Shown: positions 7,409 to 13,531 of the stretch, one piece after another
Position numbering within the stretch: position 1 is the stretch's first letter
Layout: every line of letters starts with the position of its first letter
Assembly (NCBI GenBank): GCA_964539665.1
Contig: CAZIKB010000140.1
Coordinates: 1 to 14,727 of the forward strand
Length of the DNA: 14,727 nt
Source: CAZIKB01 sp964539665
GTDB lineage: Bacteria > Zhuqueibacterota > Zhuqueibacteria > Oceanimicrobiales > Oceanimicrobiaceae
Direction: 5' to 3'
The notes under the pieces: model-generated
What the model was told of the DNA's origin: nothing
Seen by the model: only the letters and a program-made list of their open reading frames with translations
Databases searched by the model: none
Translations under genes and position numbers: made by a program

Positions 7409-8287
7409 ATGTCTTTTAGTTATCAGTCAGAAATTGGTGCTATCAAAAGCATTTTAATTAAACACGCCAGAGATGCCTTTATAAGCGAGGAGAATATCCA
7501 CGATCAGTGGCAGAAATTAAACTATCAGGGGGCTCCGGATCTGGCCCGGTCAATAGACGAGTACGATTGCTTCGTTGATCTGCTCAGGGGATTTGATATT
7601 GACATTCATTTTCTGCCAAAGAATGAAAGCGTGGGGCTCGATTCCCTTTACACACGCGACGCTTCCATTGTCTGCGATAAAGGAATCATTCTCTGTAATA
7701 TGGGCAAGCCCGAAAGACGCAGCGAGCCTGCCGCTGAAAAGCAAGCTTTCAGTGCTCTGGACATTCCAATCCACGGTGCCATTACCAGCGCTGGCAGGGT
7801 AGAGGGCGGTGATGTTGTGTGGCTGGATGAGCGCACACTTGCAGTTGGCCGCGGCTACCGTACCAACGATGCAGGAATTCGACAGCTCAGGGAGCTCCTT
7901 GGTGAGTGCATTGACGTACTACTCGTCGTTCATTTGCCGCACTGGCGCGGGCCGAGTGATGTTTTCCATTTGATGTCAGTCCTGAGTCCGCTTGACCGCG
8001 ATCTCGCTCTCGTGTACTCTCCACTAATGCCAGTACCGCTTCGCGAGGCATTGCTGGAGCGCGATATCAAACTCGTTGAAGTTCCGGACGAAGAGTTTGA
8101 GACTATGGGCTGCAATGTTTTGGCAATGGCGCCGCGTAAATGTATTATGCTTTCAGGCAATTTAGAAACTAAGAAGAGACTTGAATTGGCAGACGTTGAA
8201 GTTCATGAATTCCAGGGTTGGGAGATTTGTCAAAAAGGCTGCGGTGGGCCGACCTGTTTAACCAGGCCATTATTGCGTTCTATTTGA
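7409..8287 (+). CDS. Guanidino-group-modifying hydrolase, DDAH/arginine deiminase superfamily
   Basis: The 292-residue protein has the ordered active-site signature of the superfamily: LYTRDAS with D84, VEGGDVVWL with E132 and D135, GRGYRTN (~147-153), the catalytic histidine H187 in DVFHLMS, and the nucleophile C283 in GGPTCLTRPLLR near the C-terminus. These enzymes attack the guanidinium carbon through a thiouronium intermediate. DDAH members release citrulline and methylamines from methylarginine; arginine deiminases release citrulline and ammonia from arginine. Length and the GGPTCLTRP ending fit the bacterial DDAH-like group (COG1834) better than classical ArcA, but substrate cannot be settled by reading. 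The start is fixed by AAAGGA eight bases before the ATG. It lies 115 bases behind the antiporter on the same strand, supporting a joint role. No carbamate kinase or ornithine carbamoyltransferase gene is in the window. Confidence 0.88.
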   Translation: MSFSYQSEIGAIKSILIKHARDAFISEENIHDQWQKLNYQGAPDLARSIDEYDCFVDLLRGFDIDIHFLPKNESVGLDSLYTRDASIVCDKGIILCNMGKPERRSEPAAEKQAFSALDIPIHGAITSAGRVEGGDVVWLDERTLAVGRGYRTNDAGIRQLRELLGECIDVLLVVHLPHWRGPSDVFHLMSVLSPLDRDLALVYSPLMPVPLREALLERDIKLVEVPDEEFETMGCNVLAMAPRKCIMLSGNLETKKRLELADVEVHEFQGWEICQKGCGGPTCLTRPLLRSI

Positions 8288-8380
8288 AATAAGTGAGTCC
8301 GAATACTCAATCTAAAGGCTTGTTTAGATACTTAAACTTTATACCCTCATGTCCCAATTTTGTTGTGAAACTCACTACGG

Positions 8381-9226
8381 TCACTTGTCAGTTTTTAACG
8401 ATGCCTTCGAAAATCCTGCCAGCGACTTCAACCATTGCCGGGTCAGGATATCCAGCGCTTTCTTACCTTTTTCTGCTGTGGCTAAGGTCGGATCGCCGAA
8501 CAGACCGGTTGTTGAATAGGCAGGATCCTGTTCGTTGCGAGAGAACAATCCAGGCTGATATCCCGGGTAGTCCTTTTTGGAATCATCGCCATAATCAACT
8601 ACAGCGCGATCCATGTGCACAAGTTCTGGCTGGAGATAAAGATTAATTGAAGTTTCGATCTCATCAGCGTGACCGCCGGCATTTTGTTCCTGCAAAGCAT
8701 CTATTTCCGGGGTTTCAAGATCATCCCAGGAGAGTACCAGTGTTGGCGTGCCAGTTTGCACTCGAATCTCTCGGGCAGCTATTGAGATGGGCAATCCTGT
8801 TGCTTTTGTGATTCCTGTATTCAAAAATACAATGCGCTTGGCGCCTTGTTTGATCAGTGATCTGGCAACTTCGAAAACGTATCTCCAGAAGATTTCGGCG
8901 TCGGCGACCTCTGTTCCCGGAAAATCCCTGAAAGCCGGAAACCAACCGTGTAAAATGGGCGGCGCCACCAACACCGGTTGGGATGAAACCGCTTGTAGAC
9001 AGAGATATTCCATTACTTTTTGATCGGCATTCATCGGTAAGTGGGGGCCATGCTCTTTCGCGCCGGCTGCAAAAGGTATAATTACAAGAGGTGCCTCCTG
9101 CAGGCGTTTTTCAGCATCGCGCCAGGTTAAATCTCCGAGGTAAGCACCTGGCGTTTGAGCTAAAGCATTAAACTCACAAATTAGAATGCTGAATACGAGC
9201 AAAAAAACTGAACGAAAGATTTGCAT
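8381..9226 (-). CDS. Secreted creatininase-family protein with altered metal-ligand positions
   Basis: The 281-residue product begins with a Sec signal peptide (residues 1-23, cleavage likely after ALA before Q24), so it acts in the periplasm or outside. The mature part has the creatininase/MftE amidohydrolase fold signatures: GAKEHGPHLPMNAD (55-68) and GHADEIETS (185-193). In Pseudomonas creatininase the metal ligands include E34, H36, D45, H120 and E122. Here H59 and D68 are kept, the glutamate sits one place closer to the histidine (KEH instead of EQH), and the NGHxxN ligand loop is replaced by LNTGITKATG, which lacks the histidine. It may have lost catalysis, use another ligand set, or belong to a distinct exported subfamily. 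GAGGAAG precedes the ATG. It converges with the guanidino-hydrolase, so a joint role is possible but not shown by operon structure. Confidence 0.85.
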   Translation of the reverse strand: MQIFRSVFLLVFSILICEFNALAQTPGAYLGDLTWRDAEKRLQEAPLVIIPFAAGAKEHGPHLPMNADQKVMEYLCLQAVSSQPVLVAPPILHGWFPAFRDFPGTEVADAEIFWRYVFEVARSLIKQGAKRIVFLNTGITKATGLPISIAAREIRVQTGTPTLVLSWDDLETPEIDALQEQNAGGHADEIETSINLYLQPELVHMDRAVVDYGDDSKKDYPGYQPGLFSRNEQDPAYSTTGLFGDPTLATAEKGKKALDILTRQWLKSLAGFSKASLKTDK

Positions 9227-9511
9227 GATACTTCCTCTTTTAGCTTTAAAGGATAAATACGTACCGTAATGGCCGTTACCAGGAAATTGATTGCAAGGGT
9301 TTGACCAAAATTACTGGTTTCAGATGTCCATCAGCCCGGATGTCCTGACCACAATTTAAAATAAAACTTGGCAGAAGCTGTTATACCCGGGACTTTCGAG
9401 ATTGAAAACGCCATGGTCAAATGGCATGCAAAAATATTGACACAACAAATAGAATGTATGGTAACAGTAATCATGACCGTTTTACTTTGCTAACAAAGTA
9501 AGAAATGAAAT
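9227..9511. other. Intergenic spacer with direct repeat and terminal hairpin
   Basis: These 285 bases are upstream of the creatininase-family gene and downstream of the four-gene minus-strand run. GATGTCC occurs twice in the same orientation, at 9323-9329 and 9339-9345, with a 16-base period, about 100 bases upstream of the creatininase start. No reading frame is convincing. Confidence 0.4.
9482..9501 (-). terminator. Short perfect hairpin after the DUF2284-to-DUF7309 gene run, possible weak terminator
   Basis: TTACTTTG, loop CTAA, CAAAGTAA: an exact eight-base stem placed ten bases past the stop codon of the last gene of the run. The stem is AT-rich and no long T run follows on the minus strand, so termination would be weak. 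The position is the main argument. Confidence 0.35.
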
Positions 9512-10522
9512 CTATTCTGCGTCAGCTCTATCTAAATTGGGTAGTTTTTTAGAATGTTCGAGCAAAAAACCCAACGCATTACTTAAGCCAGTAAGCAGCT
9601 CATACAAAACTGCTGAGCCAATAACTATTTTCTCTGGTAACAAATGCATGGTTTTTAACCATTCAGCTACTGTGATCGGTACCGATGCCCGCATTGCCTC
9701 CAGAGATGGTATGGGCTGCATACGCTCTTTACCCAGAATCATCCCATTCGCTGCATTGACCAGCATCAGGTGATATGGATAAAAAGGACGTGGTCCTTTT
9801 TCTTCCACAGATTTGGAAGACATAAATAAGTCCATCTCAAATGTGCATTTGCATGTAACTAAAGACTTAAGCGCTTCCAAAGCTTTATTATTAATAGAAT
9901 ATGATATTGAAGATGATTCAGGCGGTGAGATTTTCTTTGTTGAATCATGCCAGATTAATTTGTCTTTTCCCAGTGTTGGCACTCGTAGCAGATATTGCGT
10001 TTTATCTGCTGACAGTAAAATAGATTGATCTTCCTTAAATCGCAGTGATACGTCTATAGTCTGCTCCAGAACATATCGCAAGAAGCGTACTTCATCTGCT
10101 TCCAAATACCAGGGTAAGAAACCAGGCCTGCAGCTTCGAAACATGGGCCAGGCCTGTCGTCCACTAAACTTGTACCCCAATTGCTCGGTAATTTCCTGGT
10201 CTTCTAATTGCAGTAAATCCGGGTCTACAAATGAGACCTGAAGTTTTGGAGTCTCAACAACCTTTTCAGGTGAAATGTCAGGCCCTGACTGCTGCAGTTC
10301 CCAAAATCCTTGCAGACCTATTTCTCCCAAATATACTGATATTGCATAATGCTCGCCATCTTTTCCCATTACACTTACATATCCATGTTGCTCTGTGTCA
10401 GGAATCTGCACAGCAAAGATGTCCTGTTCAGACATCCATTCCCACGGAGTAATCTCCTTCACTCTAATGGCTGCTTTAAATAGCTTTTGCCATTCTTCGG
10501 ATTGAAGTAATTTTTCAGGCAT
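9512..10522 (-). CDS. Uncharacterised protein with DUF7309/DUF6930-like regions
   Basis: The protein has 336 residues from the ATG at 10522, chosen because GGAG lies seven bases ahead; a TTG five codons earlier is in frame but has no such site. The first ~100 residues hold WEWMSEQDIFAVQIP and GYVSVMGKDGEHYAISVYLG, a pattern I associate with DUF7309. The C-terminal part (PRPFYPYHLMLVNAANGMIL to LLTGLS) resembles the DUF6930 region found in plasmid-style and SEC-C-linked proteins. There is no signal peptide or membrane helix, so it should be cytoplasmic. It contains no catalytic motif I can name. It lies 48 bases after the SEC-C gene and is probably the last gene of the run; SEC-C proteins and DUF6930-type proteins tend to occur together, which I recall rather than have checked. 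Function unknown. Confidence 0.72.
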   Translation of the reverse strand: MPEKLLQSEEWQKLFKAAIRVKEITPWEWMSEQDIFAVQIPDTEQHGYVSVMGKDGEHYAISVYLGEIGLQGFWELQQSGPDISPEKVVETPKLQVSFVDPDLLQLEDQEITEQLGYKFSGRQAWPMFRSCRPGFLPWYLEADEVRFLRYVLEQTIDVSLRFKEDQSILLSADKTQYLLRVPTLGKDKLIWHDSTKKISPPESSSISYSINNKALEALKSLVTCKCTFEMDLFMSSKSVEEKGPRPFYPYHLMLVNAANGMILGKERMQPIPSLEAMRASVPITVAEWLKTMHLLPEKIVIGSAVLYELLTGLSNALGFLLEHSKKLPNLDRADAE

Positions 10523-10570
10523 TATGCAACTCCACAAATAAAATTTCCATAAGGGTAATTCCTTTTGACT

Positions 10571-10924
10571 TTAATCCAACTTTCGATAAATTGATTTGTC
10601 ATCTGGGTTTTGTTTTTTTATTTTAGACATCAGTTGTTGCAGGTCCGGGCGGATGTATCTTTTGTAGTAACTCATTGCGTCCTCTTCGGTCTGGAATACC
10701 TTTGGATACTGCCATTCTGTTGGCTCGCCCTGGCACTGGACATTATCCCAGGTGTGAATAATTGGTACAAATCCATTAACTTCGTCATCGTAACGAATGC
10801 CGCCTTTCATGCGAAGTCCGGCAGGGAGACCATCCAGGTGTGGCTGGTCTTCTTTACCACAACATTTTTTGTACTTTCGCCCTGAACCACAAGGGCACGG
10901 AGTATTTCTGTTGATTTTTCCCAT
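10571..10924 (-). CDS. Small SEC-C zinc-motif protein
   Basis: The 117-residue cytoplasmic protein opens with an almost ideal SEC-C motif, PCPCGSGRKYKKCCG (residues 9-23, with C10, C12, C21 and C22), the zinc-binding module also found at the end of SecA, where it contacts SecB or the ribosome. Here it is N-terminal and followed by ~90 residues of an unassigned domain with conserved-looking aromatic and acidic positions (IIHTWDNVQC, PTEWQYPKVFQTEEDAMSYY). The start is fixed by the strong site AGGAGG shortly before the ATG. It sits between the methyltransferase (44-base gap) and the DUF7309-like gene (48-base gap). SEC-C outside SecA usually marks adaptor-like proteins; the partner here is unknown, the downstream protein being the obvious candidate. 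Confidence 0.85.
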   Translation of the reverse strand: MGKINRNTPCPCGSGRKYKKCCGKEDQPHLDGLPAGLRMKGGIRYDDEVNGFVPIIHTWDNVQCQGEPTEWQYPKVFQTEEDAMSYYKRYIRPDLQQLMSKIKKQNPDDKSIYRKLD

Positions 10925-10968
10925 AATTCCTCCTGAATAATAGTGGTCAGACTACAGCTACCCGGATT

Positions 10969-11880
10969 TTAGTCAGCAGTTTTATCAATTATGCAAATCC
11001 CTAACCACCATAAATCCACAGAGTAGTTGATTCTGTCGTCCGACCTTATTGTTGTCCAGGCTCTTCTCATATTTTTTGACCAGCGGATATCGTCAAAGAC
11101 GAGCAAAGCCTGTTCAGATGTAAATGAGTAAATTTGTTCGAAATAAGCCAGTGTAGCATCTCCGTCGTGATGGCCGTCTATGAATGCAAAATTTACAGGA
11201 GCGTTTGCAGATAGCGTTTTGTGCAGGTTATCCTGGAATTTACCAATTACCACCTGCACATTGTCAAATCCGAGTTTGTCAAAGCTTTGCCTGGCTATTG
11301 AAGCTAATGACTCTGCACCTTCCAGTGTGATTAAGCTGCCGCTTTGGTTCAATTTGAGCGCAGCAGCCTGATAAGCGGCTGAGATTCCCAGGCAGGTACC
11401 TAACTCCAGGCAGACCGAAGGTTGTAATTCCCTGATAAGCTTAAATAATAGACAGCCCTCCCAAGAAGGCATGCTGGCGCTGCGACATACCTTGCTCACA
11501 GAACGTACAACAATATTACCTTCATAAATATCATCATGCTTCAAAACCTTGTTACCTGAAACCGCTCCGTAATCTACAATTGAAATTGGCTTGTGTGAAG
11601 AAGTTAGTTCTTTTCTCAAGGATTCAATTTTATTAATCCAGGATTTTTCTTCAAGCGTCAGTCTGTTTTTTAGCGTTTCCCCAAGAGCAGCGGCCACACT
11701 TTTGCAAACAGTACTTTTTGTGTCTCGGAGCCTGGTTCTGGCAATTAGCGCTGATGGTCTCAATAAGACACGCTGTATTCTGCCGGTAATTTGTATAAGA
11801 TAGTGAGCAAATCTATTCAAATCAAGTCGTAATTTTACGTTATAGCGTTTTGGAGACTGGTGAGTTACGCCGATAACCAA
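10969..11880 (-). CDS. Class I SAM-dependent methyltransferase (Methyltransf_24 / COMT-like)
   Basis: Up to 303 residues. The Rossmann methyltransferase core is clear: motif I LELGTCLGISAAY (158-170) for S-adenosylmethionine, the acidic end of strand 2 in TLEGAE (E187), FIDGHHDGDAT (D235 onward) and VFDDIRWS (261-268). The paired acidic residues resemble metal-dependent O-methyltransferases. About 135 residues precede the core; they are basic, partly helical and contain no methionine. The only codons that can start the frame are TTG at 11880, directly after an in-frame TAA-CTA, and later TTG or GTG codons; none has a good ribosome-binding site. The TTG at 11880 lies 14 bases past the DUF2284 stop, so translation by coupling or re-initiation is plausible. 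Substrate unknown; small-molecule, sugar or lipid oxygen atoms are possible. Confidence 0.87.
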   Translation of the reverse strand: MVIGVTHQSPKRYNVKLRLDLNRFAHYLIQITGRIQRVLLRPSALIARTRLRDTKSTVCKSVAAALGETLKNRLTLEEKSWINKIESLRKELTSSHKPISIVDYGAVSGNKVLKHDDIYEGNIVVRSVSKVCRSASMPSWEGCLLFKLIRELQPSVCLELGTCLGISAAYQAAALKLNQSGSLITLEGAESLASIARQSFDKLGFDNVQVVIGKFQDNLHKTLSANAPVNFAFIDGHHDGDATLAYFEQIYSFTSEQALLVFDDIRWSKNMRRAWTTIRSDDRINYSVDLWWLGICIIDKTAD

Positions 11881-11894
11881 TAGTTACTGGCCAG

Positions 11895-12434
11895 CTATTC
11901 AATCAATAAAAAAGCGTAGCGATTCATCGACTGAGAATACTCCGAAAGAACTTCTATCGGAAATCCAAACTGCCGAACCGTTGAAAAAACATCTACGGCC
12001 ATTGATTCGGGTGAAGGGCGCGCCGATTGTGGCATCTTGCATTCTTCCCTTACTCCTGTACATTCGTTGCAGAGGTAACAACTATCCATTGCCAAAAGAA
12101 ATGCCTTGTAATGGCCAGCCAGAAAGAGTGCTTTTTCCAGCTTCAGGAGTTCCCTGTTTACCCCCCTTGACCAGGTTTGGCGATCTTCAGGTTTGTCCAC
12201 GGTCTTTTCGAAACGGAGTATCACCGCTGTGCTGTATTCGTTAAAGAACTGTCGACATTCTGAAACAGAAGGAACATTTGGCGGACAGGTTGCATTTCTA
12301 CTATATTCTTCACAGCCAAACATACATTTCATTCGCACCCATTGAGCCACAACAATGTCTTTGGGATTAATCCATTTAAAGTCTGTATAGCCATGCTTTT
12401 CAATGAGCGTTTGTAATTCTGTTCGATTTTCCAT
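11895..12434 (-). CDS. DUF2284 predicted metal-binding protein
   Basis: The 179-residue cytoplasmic protein has two cysteine clusters. The first is C37-x3-C41-x8-C50 in KCMFGCEEYSRNATCPPNVP, with C60 soon after. The second is C119-x2-C122-x2-C125-x6-C132 in SCYLCNECTGVREEC, followed by MPQSARPSPESMAVDVF. This order and the CPPNVP and ARPSPESM blocks are the hallmark of DUF2284. The second cluster looks like a 4Fe-4S or zinc site. Family members are widespread in anaerobes and methanogens, and their function is unknown as far as I recall. It is the first gene of the minus-strand run that continues into the methyltransferase. An AAGGGA lies somewhat far (about 12 bases) from the ATG, so translation initiation may be modest. 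Confidence 0.86.
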   Translation of the reverse strand: MENRTELQTLIEKHGYTDFKWINPKDIVVAQWVRMKCMFGCEEYSRNATCPPNVPSVSECRQFFNEYSTAVILRFEKTVDKPEDRQTWSRGVNRELLKLEKALFLAGHYKAFLLAMDSCYLCNECTGVREECKMPQSARPSPESMAVDVFSTVRQFGFPIEVLSEYSQSMNRYAFLLIE

Positions 12435-12601
12435 ATTCAGTTTTTTTCCCTTTAGAACCTCGATTCATTAAGAAAAGCGTAGATGTTGTTGATACAATGC
12501 ATGAGCCAAGAATGGGATGATTTGCACTTAACTTGCTTATAAGAATTCAGCATAAGACATGAAAAATTTCTCACTGACTACTGGTGCCTTTTCTTGGATT
12601 C

Positions 12602-12628
12602 ATTTAGTGTTAGAATCTTTCACTAAAT
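12602..12628 (-). terminator. Hairpin after the four-helix membrane protein gene, possible weak terminator
   Basis: ATTTAGTG (12602-12609) and CACTAAAT (12621-12628) are perfect reverse complements around an 11-base loop, just past the stop of the gene ending at 12639. The stem is AT-rich and no T run follows on the minus strand. It could equally be a protein-binding site in the region upstream of the DUF2284 gene. Confidence 0.3.
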
Positions 12629-12638
12629 TTTCAACAGG

Positions 12639-13202
12639 TTATTTCCCTTGGTCATTATTTTCATTTTGTGATTCAGCAAATATTGAATCTTTGCTTTTTT
12701 CAACATATGCCCCAAACTTATCCAATTTTAAATCTATAACTTTCTTCCTGAATAGAAGAAATATCAAGATTACAACATTAAGTGCAATCCAAATCCAGAA
12801 CCTCCATTCTACATTTTCTTTGGTCCATAGATATAAAACTGAAATAAAGAATGCTGAAAATGACAACAGTGGACCAGCCAAATAAGCAAAAATATCTCGA
12901 TTCTTACGAACAGCAGCTTCCCAAAGTCGTTCATATTTTGAAGCATCTCCACATTTTTGTATGAATACTCCAGCTCTACGGATGCCAAAATTCTCTTCTA
13001 TAACGTACATGTCAAAAAGGTATGCAACAATTGGGGACAAGTATAGTAGGTAAACAAAGTCTTTGGCTTCCTTGAGTGCTCCTCCAATACCTAACATTCC
13101 GATAACGAAAGCAAATTTCTGCTGGGTGTGTTTGTACCGAGTCGCCTGCGCTGAACCAATTTCTTTGCGAAGGTCTCCAATAAAGTCTGTATCTCTTCCC
13201 AT
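12639..13202 (-). CDS. Unrecognised membrane protein, about four helices
   Basis: The 187-residue protein has hydrophobic segments at roughly 29-41, 48-66, 104-126 and 132-152, a charged N-terminus (MGRDTDFIGDLRKEIG) and a hydrophilic, acidic tail (KDSIFAESQNENNDQGK). Between helices two and three it reads NFGIRRAGVFIQKCGDASKY...LWE. This recalls a widespread group of small bacterial multi-pass proteins with an 'IxRxGxYI...WE' segment, for which I know no function. The start is supported by AAGGAAG a few bases before the ATG. It stands alone between the DUF2284 gene and a repeat-bearing spacer. It has no signal peptide, catalytic motif or resemblance to a transporter I can name. A distant similarity to two-helix SLATT effectors cannot be excluded but I do not see it. 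Confidence 0.65.
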   Translation of the reverse strand: MGRDTDFIGDLRKEIGSAQATRYKHTQQKFAFVIGMLGIGGALKEAKDFVYLLYLSPIVAYLFDMYVIEENFGIRRAGVFIQKCGDASKYERLWEAAVRKNRDIFAYLAGPLLSFSAFFISVLYLWTKENVEWRFWIWIALNVVILIFLLFRKKVIDLKLDKFGAYVEKSKDSIFAESQNENNDQGK

Positions 13203-13312
13203 AATTCTTCCTTGTGACTAATTCAGATTTAGTAGTGACCGTTTAGTTTAAAGAAATGAATTTTTAAAAGTTTTGCAATTTGTATTGATGGCTTATGTTT
13301 AAGGTAGTCTTG

Positions 13313-13459
13313 CTACCGTACACTATTTAAAAATGTTCTTTATTGCACAATATGTCATTCCCGAAATCCTTAAATCGGGAAACCATGGGCATTGGCCTGG
13401 ATTCCCGCTCAAAACATGCGGGAATGACATATTCAAAGAAAGAATAAAATGTATGGTAG
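13313..13459. repeat. Palindromic extragenic element with ATTCCCG/CGGGAAT core
   Basis: The core (13350-13432) is bounded by exact 14-base inverted ends, ATATGTCATTCCCG and CGGGAATGACATAT. It folds as two hairpins: TTCCCG (13358-13363) with CGGGAA (13376-13381), and ATTCCCGC (13401-13408) with GCGGGAAT (13418-13425). Further out, CTACCGTACA (13313-13322) and TGTATGGTAG (13450-13459) are complementary at nine of ten positions, so the full element may span ~147 bases. ATTCCCxxxGGGAAT palindromes of this kind are familiar as REP-like or dRS3-like repeats in several phyla. It fills most of the 329-base gap downstream of the PLP-enzyme gene and may serve as its transcript end. Confidence 0.7.
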
Positions 13460-13531
13460 TGAAAAGATAATTAACAAATCTTTTCAAGTCAAGTGGAAAA
13501 TTTGCGTTATAATAAAATGGAAATTGCTGGT

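Noticed and set aside
8293..8646. 117-codon plus-strand frame after the guanidino-hydrolase
   Set aside because: It is mostly antisense to the 3' end of the creatininase-family gene, which has a signal peptide and clear motifs. I see no domain in the plus-strand frame.
9449..9466. AATGTATGGTAA-like match to the right tip of the 13313-13459 element
   Set aside because: A single short match without the palindromic core; likely coincidence in AT-rich DNA.
12559..12885. 108-codon plus-strand frame beginning in the spacer
   Set aside because: It is antisense to the four-helix protein gene, lacks a ribosome-binding site, and its hydrophobic runs mirror the opposite-strand helices.
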